Part shown: one piece after another, positions 45,165 through 58,480 of the stretch | How the letters are laid out: the number at the start of each line of letters is the position of its first letter | How positions within the stretch are numbered: position 1 is the stretch's first letter | Position numbers and translations under genes: made by a program | Assembly: GCA_037074705.1 (NCBI GenBank) | Contig: CM073593.1 | Span: 104,927,738-104,991,737, forward strand | Source of the DNA: Zhengitettix transpicula | Lineage: Eukaryota > Arthropoda > Insecta > Orthoptera > Tetrigidae | Direction of reading: 5' to 3' | DNA: 64,000 bases | The notes under the pieces: model-generated | What the model saw: the letters and a program-made list of their open reading frames with translations, nothing else | Told to the model about the DNA's origin: nothing | The model's database searches: none

Positions 45165-46110
45165 AATTAAATTGCCTGTTTGTGTGTGTGTTACACATAC
45201 AAATCTACCTACCCCCGTTGAGAACATTTCACCAAATTTCGTACACGTGTTATTTACAACCAGGAAACAAACACTGTGGGGGTTATAAACGTTTACCACA
45301 CTCAGGAGCTGCGGGTGGAAATATTCAAACATGCTAAAACGGCTGATATTTGCGTCAGATAAATATTTTTCGCGGTCATAGAGATTGATAGTGTTTCTAT
45401 CGATGTTTCCTGTGTATAATTTCAACCCCTTCCAGCATGGGGAAAGAACACCCTTATTGGGTGGGAGTTAACAGAAAATGACGGGAATACAACTGAAATT
45501 GGAGCCAAATTCGGGGGTTATGGATGTCGCTGAGAATAATTATGATATTTAACCCACACAGCCGGGGGTGGACGAGGGGGTTGAAATTTTCAAACATCTT
45601 AAACGGCTGAAAATTTGTGTCCGATAAATAATTTTTGGGGTCAATCAGATTAATAGTACTTGTACCGATGTTTTCTGTGTATAATTTCATCCCCTTTCGG
45701 CATAAGAGGGGAGCACCCTAAGAGGGTAGGACTGTAGGGGCGTTACAAGAAAATAACGCGGAATACAATGTCGCTGCGTTTAATAGTGCCATTAAACTTG
45801 CCATATAACGCCCATGGACGTGGATTGACGGGGGTGGAAAATTTTCACACATCTTAAACGGCGTCTATTTGCGTCGGATAATTTTTTTTCAGGTTCAATC
45901 AGATTAATAGTACTTGTACCGATGTTGTCTGTGTATAATTTCAACCCCTTTCGGAATAGGAAGGGAGTAACCTTAGAGTTGGGGGTGGTGGTCGTGTATT
46001 ACATAAAAATAAAACAAAAATACCGAGACTGGACTCGAATCCGTGGTTATGGATGTCACCGAGGTTAATTATGACAACCCGGGCAACACCGTGCTCCCAG
46101 ATAACAAATA
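45165..46110 (+). mobile_element. Helitron-like H2 array, long copy
   Basis: Three to four modules recur about every 250-300 bp, each with TATAATTTCA, CCCTTTC, then TTATGGATGTCGCTGAG or a close variant. The last one ends GACAACCCGGGCAACACCG. It resembles 18640-19410 but has more modules. No replication gene is visible. Confidence 0.5.
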
Positions 46111-46504
46111 ATACAATACGCAACGTTACACCACTAATTTTTTGGGACGTCTTGTAAAAACATTTAAACGAGAATATTTAAAAATACCTTCTAAATTTCC
46201 TAATTAGATGTTGAAAAAAAATTCGGGTATTGAAGTAATGTAAGATGGACTTAATTATCCTTATCAGTTTTAAATTCAGTACCTGATTGTAAATTAATAC
46301 GGAATTTTAAAAATTACCTGAATGAAATTTAGATGATTTTTACAACTTATGAAGAGCCCCCCCCCCCCACAAAAAAAAAATTAGGGATCAAACGTTGCTT
46401 CATTTATTCAATAAAGGTTTCTTTGGAAATTTAATATTAGTAAGAGTAAAAATCAATACAATCATTTAATAAAATTATTTTTGCCTGATTGGCTGGACTT
46501 AATC
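46111..46504. other. AT-rich DNA
   Basis: Poly-C run near 46357; nothing else. Confidence 0.4.
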
Positions 46505-46655
46505 TTATTAAAAATGTATTAATAATAAAGATAGCCAAATAAGGACAAATTAAGTGATAATATAAATACCACACAACGTTTCTGGAATCGTCATCCCTTT
46601 CCTTTGGTGCTAAGAAGAGCCTAGAGCGACACAACTGCACTCGTGTTTATTATCA
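46505..46655 (-). mobile_element. Hammerhead-like family B copy
   Basis: On the minus strand, CACCAAAGGAAAGGGATGACGA precedes TTCCAGAAACGTTGTGTGG. The CTGANGA box is lost. Confidence 0.5.
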
Positions 46656-47489
46656 TTAATTTTCTATGAGACTTAAAATTTTTAATTTATTGTAATATGA
46701 GCGATATGAAAGTATTTAACCATAGTTTATGTCACTCAATAACATTCATCAAGGTTTCTTTTTTAGCTTGAAATGTAATTAATATTTCTCAGATCCATTA
46801 TTAACTTCCTATCATGGTTTATATCGAGTCCGGTATTTCTAAAGAACATAACCACTGGATTAAATAAATTTTCCTATTATTTATTTTTTTTTCTCCAGAA
46901 ATGTTATTTTCCGAAAACGCGGCAACATTTAGACTTGTTTGTATTTCTCTGCGTGTGCGTGTATTTGGCAAGTGAAACCGAAGCACGAGTCAGACGTAGA
47001 GAGAGCTCGCTTGCTTTATTGCTGGTTTCGGCTTTGATGGCAGGATGGGAGAGAAACCCAAGAGGACAAACACCTGGGGCGATAAACCTCGTGAGGGCCT
47101 CGAGGATCGTGATACACAACCAATAAGCTTGCTGGCTGCACAACTTTAAAAATAGGTGCCGTAACCTCCGATTTAGATTAATAATCTAATAAATTGTAAA
47201 AAAAAAACCTTTTATTCAGAGACACGTGGCCAACGTTATATTTAAATGTCCGACTCAACCTGGCACTGGCAACAAATGTTTACCATGAGACAGTGGATTA
47301 TAATAATGATTTGAATTACCTTACGACATTGTGAAACATTTACAAGGAATAAAATTAATAATAATTTTTATTCTTCGTGATAATCACAACATTATTTTGT
47401 CCTATGTTTCTTCTTCATTTAATTAAAATAAGTTTTCTACGTCTTTAAGAAGAAAATTTTGATTTCTAAATACGATACTATATATTAGA
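46656..47489. other. Single-copy DNA
   Basis: About 46900-47110 is GC-richer and has open frames on both strands. No domain is seen. Confidence 0.35.
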
Positions 47490-49015
47490 CTATCAGGGTG
47501 CTCAGCGTTGCCACGTGTACTTATTTATGTAAACCCGAAAATGTATTTTATTCTATATTAATCTTTAGTCGAGAAGACATTTAACCTAAATCTCATAGTT
47601 CATTAATTGAACAGCTATAAAATACAGTGAATTATATGGCATCAGTCCCCACAAACACACCTCCAAATTTCTTTAGGATTAGAATACTTAAATATACTCC
47701 TTGAGTACTGCAGGATATAATTGTCCCTCAGTCCTCAGACATTACGAAAGATAAAATTGATGAAATTATTAACTAGATTCACAAAGTAAACCAATGGCCG
47801 CCATATTGGGGTCGCTAATATGGCGCGAAAATAAGCTTACATTTGTCGCAAGGATCGTAAAGTATTTCGTATTGTTTTTTTATCATCATTCGATGAAGTA
47901 TTACTGGATGAAATTATACTTTTAATTCAATGAAAATAATTCTGCCTTTATTTCATTACGGAAAAAGGGCCTATTGCCTTTGTTCGTCGCGTCGTAACGT
48001 CTCTCTCTCTGTCACGTGACGTCACAGTCTCTTGGCGCTCAGTGATTTAACACGAAATTATCACGTCACTTCATTCTTTCCTCAGTTTCAGCTGAGGAAT
48101 GGTTTGGAGGGTACTATTAATATTTCAAATATAAGATGGTCTCTTAAAACAGTGTCCTTCAATCTGACACGACATGAATCATCCGTAGGCGAGGGCCTAG
48201 TAGGTTAGCAGGCTTCATAACTTCAAGCCCACTCATACAGGTGAGTACTACAACAACATGGACCGACCTTACCTAATGGGGATTATCCTTTTAGCCTCAA
48301 CCTACCGAAAATATAATCTTAAAGTATTAAAATGAGGCTCCGCCACGGGATCATCCCCATCACTCGACTCGAAAAGTTCCAAATTCAATTAACCATCAAC
48401 ACGCGTCCGATGCAATTATCACGAATTATAACGTCGAGTCTTAACAAACATACCTTCGAATTTCTTTGCAAATAGAATACTTAAATATACTCCTTGAGTA
48501 TTGCAGGACATAATTGTTCCTCAGTCCTCATACATTACGAAAGATTAAATTAATTAAATTCTTAGCTAGATTCACAATGTAAACCGATGGCCGCCATATT
48601 GGGGTCACTAATTAAGCTTACATTTGTCGCAAGGATCGTAAAGTATTTCGTATTGTTTTTATCATCATTCGATGAAATATTACTGGATAAAATTATACTT
48701 TTAATTCAATGAAAATAATTCTGTTTTATTTCATTACGGAAAAAGGAACTATTTCCTTTGTTCGTCTCGTAGTAACGTCTCTGCCTATCGCGTGACGTCA
48801 CGGTCTCTTGGTGCGTAGTAATTTAACACAAAACTATCACATTTTTCAACTATAATTCTTTTTATATCAATGTCAGGGGTTTCTCACCACCACAGTACCG
48901 CTTCTCGTGTTTTTAAGAATATGTGTACCAAGTTTAGTTACAATCTGTTCGTTCACGCGTTCGTTTAAATTTTTATCAAGTTTAACGTAAATACATAGAT
49001 ACATACATACACCTT
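47490..49015 (-). mobile_element. Long diverged relative of Helitron-like H1
   Basis: The minus strand contains the H1 modules twice (47690-48070 and 48465-48845, period about 780 bp), each with TACTCCTTGAGTA, GGCCGCCATATTGGGGTC and a GTGACGTCA site. It ends in a (TACA)n run at 48990-49010. The 3' end at 47490 (GGGTGCTCAGCGTTGCC) has lost CTAG. The intervening 48080-48465 holds sequence absent from H1a-c. It may be closer to a parental element, but no helicase coding is seen. Confidence 0.6.
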
Positions 49016-49084
49016 TTTTCAAAGCGCAAAAGTGCCCATACTTCTTCATAGGTGCTGGAATCTCTTTCTGTAGTAAGCTAATTA

Positions 49085-49440
49085 GATAATTAAATAGCCA
49101 AATAACGGACAAAAAAAGTTTAATTTAAATACCACACAACAGGCGTTCCTGCAACCCTTGTTGCGTTCGTTAGGCGATTCAACAAACCTGATGACCAGGA
49201 AGAACGACCGCCGCACGTTGGAAACCTGACGAAAGCTGACAAGGATTGCCGAAACGTTGTGGTCTTTCTCTCTGTAGAGAGTGTATAAAATCTTCTCGGG
49301 CTTCTGACCGACTAAACAATTGTATTCGCGACGTTTCGATGACGTTCACTGCCACCGTTATAGCAATTGTTAGCATGCGATGGCAGTGAACGTCTGCGAA
49401 ACGTCAAAAATACTTTGGTCGTTGTGTCGGTATTTATTTT
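49085..49440. mobile_element. Family B variant followed by a foldback motif
   Basis: A minus-strand B tail (49085-49140) is followed by a plus-strand core-like order: CTGACGA at 49227, then GCCGAAACGTTGTGG at about 49250. A separate hairpin has arms GACGTTCACTGCCA (49343-49356) and its complement (49380-49393), extended by CGACGTTTCG/CGAAACGTC. Confidence 0.5.
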
Positions 49441-49730
49441 AGCACTTATTTTTGTCTGTCAATTGTCTATTTAACTAATCAACACAGATACTTTATATTT
49501 TCTCGGTCGATACCTGATGGTATAAATTATCATAATTTTTTATTTACGTTAGGGCATCAGAAACAACAAAAGTTGTAATAAAAGAAATTCCACAAGAACT
49601 TTCGTTTCATACCCATAATCCCTTGTGAAAGAGAGTTTCAGATAATCAAATACACCCTTTTAATTTTTTATTAATTTATTTACAGTCGCATCAGAAGCTC
49701 TAGTTATTTACGACTGAATATGGGAAATAG
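49441..49730. other. AT-rich DNA
   Basis: No feature recognised. Confidence 0.35.
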
Positions 49731-49863
49731 TTTTTTTTTCTAGTCGGGGGCGGAACTTATTTTCCCGAGAGTTTTCTTTCACGCGCACCCCCTCGTCGGG
49801 ATTCGAACCCGAGAACCTCTGTTATGTGAGGCAGTCACGCTGACCGCAACTCCACAGGAGGTC
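49731..49863 (-). mobile_element. tRNA-derived SINE, second good copy
   Basis: On the minus strand, an A box TGGAGTTGCGG and a B box GGTTCGAATCC (complement of 49799-49809) are followed by a body ending CCCCCGACTAGAAAAAAAAA. It is about as long as 18300-18440 and shares GTGACTGCCTCACAT with the copy at 4.9 kb. Confidence 0.85.
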
Positions 49864-50405
49864 GGTCCTATTTATTAATTTAGTTGTCCTTTGGAGATGC
49901 TCCAAAATATAACGTAGGGAGAAAAAATGTGTGAGGGAAGTAATATTAGCATTTATGGATTGCGATTCTTGAATAAAACGTTTTTATATTTTTTTCCACA
50001 TACCTTTCGTGGGACAGTAGGTTATAATAAAGTTAAAAACGTGTAATAAAACCTTAAGAAGGTCACTGGTTTAAGATCAGTATATTTTATTGGTAGCTTT
50101 CGGCTTTAATTGGGCGTAATAAACTGAAAGACTCATATATTTTGAATATTTGAAAATTAATTAGTACTGTATCACGACACGGCAACAGTGACCGTCTTCA
50201 CGTTTTATTAAAACCTTTCAACTGACAAATTCAAACGACAGTATTTTTAAAAAAGAATAAAAACGTGCAGAGGAAGCAACTTGCTGTCCTGAGCGAGGTA
50301 TGGCAATGTTGCGACGTATATATTCTGTGAGAAGTGAGAGGATGTTGCATGTTTATGTTTAAAGAAGGGTCCCTTCGTATTTTGTCTGCGCCTCTGTTGG
50401 TGAGC

Positions 50406-50450
<45 letters not shown>

Positions 50451-51019
50451 GGTCCCTCTCTGTAAGATGGTTTAGTGCTGGCCGAGGCAGATAAGATAAC
50501 GTCCTCTCTGGCTGGAGTAACGGCCAGCACTCGTAACACGTAACGTAACGCAAACGACCCCACAACGTTTATGTTCCTCCGCGGTGGTGCGTATGAGCCC
50601 AATCGCCATAACCGTGTAATGAGTACCAGACAGAGTTTGGCGACATCGTCCGAGACTTAAGAGACTTCCTGGGACGTAAAATAAACCAGTCTGAGTCCTA
50701 ATAAGTTAGCATCGATGTTGCGGTAAAGCACGGCGTGACGGCCAGTTATATATTGTGGTGACCACCAATGAAATGATTTTTTTTATAATTACTTTAATAG
50801 TTGTATTGTCACCGTAACATTATCGCCCAGGCAATAGTCGGCGTTGCGTAAGAATGTGGATTTTTCAGACGTATTATTGTCGGCAATGTGTGATGACGAG
50901 AAGCTTTGACGAGACAAACAGTCTGCAGTCTGCAACAGGAGCTTGCCAGTAGCGGTCGTGTTCAGTTGGCGATAGAAACTGGAACAGTAAAGTTGTCTGC
51001 GATCTGAACTGAGACAATT
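49864..51019. other. Single-copy DNA with (AG)n
   Basis: The (AG)n tract at 50408-50449 creates Ser-Leu open frames on the minus strand that are not genes. A TAGCTTTCGGCTTTAATTGG piece near 50093 resembles the flank of the H2 inverted pair. The GC-richer part 50450-51000 is unassigned. Confidence 0.4.
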
Positions 51020-51150
51020 GGCTTTTGAGTTTTCTCAACAGTCTCTCTCTGCTCTTTCGTTCTTATGCACCTGAAGAAAGGTTTCCATGAACGGTGTTGT
51101 GTGGTATTTATGTCATCACTCCTTTTGTCTGAATTTAGCTGTCTTTCCTA
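51020..51150 (+). mobile_element. Hammerhead-like family B fragment
   Basis: Plus strand: CACCTGAAGAAAGG intact, but the stem and GAAA boxes are replaced by TTTCCATGAACGG. The tail CACTCCTTTTGTCTG is present. Confidence 0.5.
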
Positions 51151-51299
51151 TTATTTGTAAGGCTTATGTTATCAATTTATTTGTTTAGATAATTTATTCA
51201 ACTGGAGTGGTGTCAGTTAGCGACGAAACGTCGTGTTTTATATTCATGATGAAGTTTAATTTTGAATAATTAAAATTTTTCCTGACTAATTGGCTGCTA

Positions 51300-51425
51300 T
51301 GATTATTAAATAAATAAATATCAGCCAATTTTTAAGTCACAAAAAATAATTTATTAATTAAATTATCAAAGTTTCGTTGCTTATTAGGCGACCTCATCAG
51401 GTTCAACTTTAAAAGACTACGAAAA
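51300..51425 (-). mobile_element. Hammerhead-like family D copy with canonical CTGATGA
   Basis: The minus-strand core at about 51363-51399 reads CTGATGAG, GTCGC...GCAAC, GAAAC, TTT, GAT, then AATTTAATTAA. CTGATGA is the classic hammerhead box. One stem II pair is lost relative to the consensus GTCGC/GCGAC seen by combining this copy with 40355-40395. Confidence 0.5.
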
Positions 51426-52720
51426 GAACAAAACAATTACGAGGATTAGAATAATATTTTTAAAAAACATTTGGCACATAACAAACAATATAATTTTTTT
51501 TGACTTACATAATTTTGATAGACAGGTGACATAATTAAATTTCCATTAATAATTTCTTTTTTCTGACTTACATTTTACTGACGTTTAAATATTTATTAGT
51601 TTCCTCAAATAGTCAGAATATATTTATATATATACATCATTATTAAATAACTCATCATGTTTGCCAGTGTTTGCCTTCTTAATAATTTTAACTACTCAGA
51701 AGAAAATAATTATTACCACCCCTTTATAATTACCCAGAGCTGTTTATAAATCTATCGCCCAGATTTTATTGTGATATATATATATATAAATAAGATAAAT
51801 TTTATATAATCCTACTCCAATGTACACCTGATGATATATATATATATATGACATAATTTAATAGATGATATATTTATTATTCAATGTAAATATGGTAGCA
51901 TAAACACTTCGTCCATCAGACGCGCAGAATGTCTTTGATTACTCGACGAGGAGAAAAAGAGCGTTTGGAAACACGAGACATGTCTCCTTAACTTTTAAAA
52001 AAGAAAATAAATAGAAGATATGTGAAGGTTGTGCGTGCACGAGAGCTGGAAACTCTTCCCGTTGGAATGCTGATATTATTTCAGCGTGTCAGTGTACTTA
52101 ACGTCCATAAACCACTTTTCGCGTCCACAATTGGCTGCTCTTTTGTGGTTTCGAATATATGCTTTACTGGCTCGGGGTTTACTCACGGCTTCTATTGTCC
52201 CAAGCTGGCCACGACCAGAGTTCGATAAACAAGAAGTGCCCGGAGTGAACGGAGAAAGCAAATATTGCCCTTGGCGGGCCGATGAATGCAGTTGTTGTGG
52301 CGTCGTTATCTGGTGTGTTAACAAGCAATCCAATCGACCGAGTGCAAATGCATCCCCGACGTCTGATTGCGGTTTAGTGACGGGAATTTGCAGATATTGA
52401 AAGCGAAATGGAGGTCAAAGTGGTTTCGGTAATGGCCGCTACGCATTAGGACCGTCCGCGAGAGCGTTTAAGTGGCCATTTACATCCCGGCACTACATTC
52501 ATTCAGCACCGACTGTTAATTTTTAATAAAAGGAAACTGCAAAACCTGAGGGCACTCAAGGACAACGATCGTAATGGTCGCAAAGGATTGGGTAAACAGT
52601 ACAAAGGGTATCGAAATTTGATGCCGATGATGGGTTTGACCTGATTTTGTTTATGCAGAGGAAAATAAAGACTGGTAAATAGGAACTTTAGAACCGGGTG
52701 AAATCCCACCTGATTTTCTT
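51426..52720. other. Single-copy DNA with GC-richer island
   Basis: AT-rich to about 51900. The part at 52020-52500 is GC-richer, non-repeated, with frames on both strands (68-104 codons). No assignment. Confidence 0.35.
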
Positions 52721-53985
52721 ATAAATATAATTCAGGGAAACCCCTAGTGAGTCCTACATCAGTGTAGCTTGGCTCACTGCTACTTGTCCAACACCCATCC
52801 GATGACTATAAGCTGGTGTTCTCAATGATTTTGACCAGGTTTGGAGGCAGTTGGTTGATTCTACCAGCAGCTCTTGCCGTATATCCATTGTATGTGACTC
52901 CAGTTCTTTCCTAGTGATAGGCCTATTTAAATAGCTTAAAAATTATAGAAATGAGGATCCGGAATGGAGAACATGGAGCCATGGTTTAAGGAACCTACCC
53001 AGTAATTCTTCTAAGAGGAAATCCTACAGAAACTCTTCTCCGTGCCTGTTCCATGTTTGGAGGCGGGTGGCCGACATTTCCAAATAGAAACACTCTCAGA
53101 ACCACAGCCGTAGACCCAAAGTCTGCGACCGACCCCAGTTCTTTTTAGTGATAGGCTACTTGAGGTGTTCTCTTCCCTTTAACTGCATAGAAAGAGATCG
53201 AAAGAGGGGATGCTGAAGGGAGATAAATGGAATCTAAGATTTAACTAGAGCCACAAGACTATAGTTTAAGGAACCTACCAGATTATTAACCTAAATGAGC
53301 TGCAGGAGTTACCCTTCAACATACCTGGAGTAGGTTTGGAGGCAGCTAGTCGACTGTTCCAATGGGAACAGCTGAGGACCATTGCCGTAATATGCAACCT
53401 CAGGTTTTTTTTAGTGATAGGCTACTTGAGGGTGGACTCTTTCCTTTAATTACATAGGAAAATATAGAAAGAGGAGATGCTAAAGGTAGATCATGGTATC
53501 CAAGATTTAACTAGGGCCACATGGTTATAGTTTAAGGTAACTACCAGCTTATTCACCTAAATTAGATGCAGGGGAGCCCTGAAGTAGTTTTGGAGGCAGA
53601 TTGCCGATAGTTACAATGAAAAATATGAAAACGCTCAAAATTCACGACTTTAGTAATTATTTTTAGTGATAGGATACTTGAGGACGGCGTCTGTCCTTTT
53701 ACGAGACAAGAAGAGATAATAACTAGGGATCCAGAAAGGAAATCAGGGGAGCCAAGGGTTAACTACGGTGCCAACGCTAAAGGTCAAAGAAACTACCCGG
53801 CAAATTACGTACATTTCATTCAGGTATAACGCTAGAGAAACTGAGAGGTAGGTCGGGCTCTTGATCCTAGTCCCACGTCTTTCCGCAGATATTTTTTTAC
53901 AGTGACAGCCTGCATAACGGTCATCTACGTGGTGACGTCTTGCTTTTAATAACATTGGAAGCAATTTGAAAGGGTTTAACGCTGT
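52721..53985 (-). repeat. Decayed tandem array of R1-like units
   Basis: At least four diverged units begin with TTTTTAGTGATAGG-like sequence, near 52910, 53145, 53405 and 53660. They contain GGTTTGGAGGCAG and GGTTAACTA-like words that match R1. Divergence is far higher than among other R1 copies, so these are old or belong to a sister family. Confidence 0.6.
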
Positions 53986-54462
53986 CATGGTGATCTATTA
54001 TCTCATTTATTTACTGATATAAGCACTCGGTTATTCGACGAGTCATCAGGAAAGCAATGTACTAATCCCGCACATTTGTCTCTAGCCATTTGTTCCGCGA
54101 GTGTAAAAAAAAAGAGGGGGAAAACACAACCAAAGCAACAGCAGCAGATTTGTGTAGGTTCCGACCACGACTCTAACCTACGTCATAAACGTAGGAGAAT
54201 AATGGCTGCCGGGAGGAGGCGAGGACCAGTGCATAACTAGAAACTTGGCACAATATCTAGGAGTCGGGCACAAGTAATTGCTCCCCCAGCTACGGGGCGA
54301 GGGAATTATTCACCTCTCCTAATTCGGTATTAAGTCACACACTGGCGACAAAGCCAATATCCTGCGCTTCTGTTGGGCAAATACCTTGTTAAGGCCGAGG
54401 CCCATCCCGGTAATAAACGACGAGACGATCAGATGGTGGTGGTGGCCTATTACAGTAAAACG
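53986..54462. other. Single-copy GC-richer island
   Basis: About 54040-54440 is non-repeated and GC-richer than either side. No open frame or known motif; it may be a conserved non-coding element. Confidence 0.35.
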
Positions 54463-55912
54463 CTTTTTGTACACTCCGGATCTTATAAATAAATAAATTT
54501 AGGAGAAATAAGACATGAAATTGTTTGCGTCTCTCTAAATCGTTTCAAAATAATTTATTGATCATAACGTTTCCAGGTATTCATTAAAATAATAATTTTA
54601 ATGCCAATAAAAACCGGTTCAAAAATTTATTTAATAAATTGTAACGCCAATGATTAATTTAAAAAATGTTTAACACACTTTAAAATCAATTCCTAGTTTT
54701 GAAATAATGTATTCAGAGCTAAAATATCCCAAAAATAATTATTAGCCGTGTATACAATAAACTTGTAATCCCTAAAAAATATTTAAAAAAAATATTTAAA
54801 AAAATCCGAGATAGTTTTCACTAATTCTGATAACGTAGTAATACTCCTCGCTCTGCCCCCCCCCCCCCCGAAAAAAATATTTACTAGCAATTACAGTAAA
54901 AAAAGTTTAATTAGTTTGATTTTTGAATGTTCCTTGTAGAAAAACACTTTTTGTACACTCCTGATCTTATCAATAAATAATTTTATGAGAAACATGACAT
55001 AAAATTGTTTGCAACTCTCTAAACCTCAAAAAAAAAATTCAAAATAATTTATTGAGCATCAAGCTTCCACATATTAATTCAAATAATAACTTTAGTGCCA
55101 ATAAAACCTGGTTCAAAAATTTATTTAATAAATTTCTATTGTAACGCTAATTATTTATTTAAAAAAAATCCAAGTTTTGAAATAAGGTATTCAGAGCTGA
55201 AATATCCCAAAAATAATTATTAGCTAGGTTTAAAATAATTTTGTAAACACTGAAACAATTTTTTTAAAAAATTCTGAGATAGTTTTCACTAATTCTGATA
55301 ACGTGGCAATACTCCTCGTTCTGTATTCCCCCCCCCCCAAAAAAAAAAAAACTTATTTATAATTAATTACGGTAAAATGAAAGCTTAATTAGTTTAAATT
55401 TTTAATGTTCCTTGAATTAGAAATACACTTTTTGTACACTCCGGATCCTATCAATAAATAATGTCATGAGATACAAGACACAAAATAGTCTGCATCTCTC
55501 TAACCTTCAAAAAATGGATCAAAATAATTTATTGACCATCAAGTTTCCACATATTAATTCAAATAATAATTTTATTGCCAATTAAAACTATTTCAAAATT
55601 TATTTATTAAGCGCCAAATATTTGTAACGCCAAATATTTATTTAAAAAATGTTTAACTCACTTTAAAATTAATTCCAAGTTTTGAAATAATATATTCAGA
55701 GCCAAAATATCCCAAAAATAATTATTAGCCGGGTATGCAATAATATTGAACATCCTAAAAAAAATCGGAGATAGTTTTCACTAATTCTGATGACGTAGCA
55801 ATACTCAAATCAGCTAGTTTCGTATTCTCCCCCCCCCCCCAAATAAAATTATTTATAAGCAATTACAGTAACAAAAGCTTAATTATTTTAATTTTTGAAT
55901 GATCCTTGAATT
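54463..55912. repeat. Three-unit tandem repeat, period about 480 bp
   Basis: Units start with CTTTTTGTACACTCC at about 54463, 54946 and 55426. Each contains AATAATTATTAGC, TTTTCACTAATTCTGA and a poly-C run followed by A-rich sequence. The last unit ends near 55912. Units differ by indels, so the array is not recent. Confidence 0.85.
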
Positions 55913-56749
55913 ATTCAATCCAGCAACGAATTTTTTTAAAGACATATATTACAAAATATGAGAGTATAAAATTACATACATACGTAATGCAACTCCCTAA
56001 CTGTGACAAGTTACCTGAGTTTTTCCCTTAATTAAAACTCTCGTATAATAGGAAACTATGTTGGCAAAATGAATGCGTAAATACCCTCGGTGCCGTTTAC
56101 GTAACGCTCAAGAGCCTCGTAAGAGCGAAATTTAATTTTTTATTTTTGGGGCATGGATGTGTGGCCTTCTTCATTATTCAAATGTAATTAATGCTTTATT
56201 TTTAAAGTGATACATTTATTTTTACCGCGGGAAAGAATAAAAGCGCTAAAAGGCTTTCGCTTTAGAAAAACTTCAGTTAGACGTGGGGGGGGGGAAAGTA
56301 CTTGACAGACGTTACTAAACAATAAGGCTATTAAGAAAAAAAAAACATTCATTTACGGCTTATTTATAATAGTTAAAAATAAATAACATATTTTTTAAAA
56401 GTGTAAGAAATCATTTCTGAAAGTCATGCTATAATCAACGTCGGTAAGTTAAAAAATTCTTTAGTAATTGACCTTGACTGGAACAACTTAAACGATTTTT
56501 CAAAACTTAACTGTTATAGTTTTCCAACTGTCTGTAGGACTTTATTCACTTAATCTAAGTCACAAATTATTTTAAATATATGATACTCAGATAATACGGC
56601 AACCTTCACAGTAATCTGGAAGTATAATTTAATATAACGCGTCTTATCAATGTGATCAAATTAGGATCATAAAAGCAGCAAAAATACTGTAAGAAAAATT
56701 AATAATATAGAGGGATGTATAAAAAATGAAATAATTAAGAAAAAAATTA
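55913..56749. other. AT-rich DNA
   Basis: Poly-G run near 56285; no gene or repeat partner recognised. Confidence 0.4.
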
Positions 56750-58480
56750 TTATTATTATTTTTCCTCTAAGTAACTGGGACTACTGTGAATTAATTTATT
56801 TATAATTACGAGGATTTATAAAAGAATCAAATTAAATATAACTTTGAATATTTTATACAACCCTCCTAAGTGCAACTAATTAATTAATGATAAAAGGTAA
56901 CATTTTGTAAAAAAATTAACGCCAAATACTTAGAGGAAAAATAAAGAGCAATTAATAAATCATCAAAATTACATTTCACTGTGAAAAATATTAATCTTAA
57001 ATTAATTTCAAATATGTAATGGGCTTAATAAACTTCTATAGAATAGCTTGACTAATTTTAGTGTTGCAAATTTAAATTTTAGGTCCTTCATAAATGTGTA
57101 ACAGTATAAGAAGAAAGTACGGTTAATTAACCGGAAGGTCCTTCAAAAAATAAATGTGGGGTAAAGACTAATAACCCATATTTTGGGCTTTAATTAAATA
57201 AATTGTATAAAACAAAATCAGTCCTGTTCAAAATCAAAACATTAAAGTAACCAATCAGTTCCATTGATATTACTGGGAATATATTTTTAAAAATAAATTA
57301 TGTAAGTTATAGATCTTTAAATTTTCCGTGTAGTGACTTGAAAACCTTGAGAATATAAATAGAGTGTGTGTGCGGGGGGAGGGGGGAATTAATTAAAAAC
57401 GTGCTAATGAATTTTTAATAATAATGTTGTTATTTAAACAACAAGTTTACAATACTTTGTTTATTATTTAGATACTATAATGTTAAATTTAACTGAAATT
57501 GATCTGTATAAAATCTTGTATAAGAATTTGAATTAAACCGAACATAATAAAATTAATTAAATTCATTTCCCTCAAATTTAGTTAAGTAATAATAAAAACT
57601 AAGTAGTTGACCCATCTCATGCTTGCTTGATAAACTTTTAAAATTCAGTGTTACAGTTACCAAAATTTTGTCCGTAATAACCGTGGTCAAATATATTTAA
57701 GACAATTAACTTAGAGACGTTATTATGTTACACTAATAAAAAACCAGTTGTTTTATAAATAAATTAGAAAAACAATACAAGAATAAGAGTTTTTCGTCAC
57801 ATGACACACAAAAACAGGTCTTACATAATAATCATGTAAAATTTCGTATTAAAACAGTGATGTAACGTTATTTTATCTAAATAATAATATAAGAAATGTA
57901 AATTGGTTGTGGGAACATTCATTAGCATGTTTTTAATTAATTTTCCCCCTCCACACGCTATTTATAAACTCAAGGTTTTCTAGTCACTACAGGGAAAATT
58001 AAAACCTCTATGACTTACATATTTTCTTTTCAAAAATGTGTTCCCTGTAATAACAACGTAACTTTTTGATTATTTTAATGTTATAATTTAGAACAGGACT
58101 GATATTCTTATAATCAAATTTATATAATTAAATCCCTGATGATGCGTTATTACTTTTTACCTCATATATTTTTGAAGGACTTTTCGGTTAATTAACAGTA
58201 TTTTCCTTTCTTATGATGTCACAAATTTTAGGTTCATTTAAATATGCAACACCAAAATTAGTCAAGCTTATTTATAAAAAATTATTAAGCTGATTAGATG
58301 TTTGTAATTAATTTCAGATTAATATTTTACACTGTGTAACGTAATTTTGATGATTTTATAAATTGCTCAATATTGGTTTTTGTTCCTCAAAGTAACTGGG
58401 GTAAATTATTCACAATTTTTATTTATTAATTAGTCCCAAATACTTAAAAAAATATGTTACGGAGGGATGTATATAGTAAT
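56750..58480. repeat. Large palindrome, arms about 575 bp
   Basis: The left arm (about 56840-57415) and right arm (about 57905-58480) are diverged inverted copies around a spacer of about 490 bp. Matching landmarks include AGCTTGACTAATTTT, GGTTAATTAACCG, CAGTCCTGTTC and GTAGTGACTTGAAAACCTTG with their complements. Both arms are very AT-rich. It could be the ends of a foldback transposon or an inverted duplication. Confidence 0.8.

Noticed and set aside
50231..50602. 123- and 68-codon frames with Ser-Leu runs
   Set aside because: Created by the (AG)n tract; no other protein-like content.
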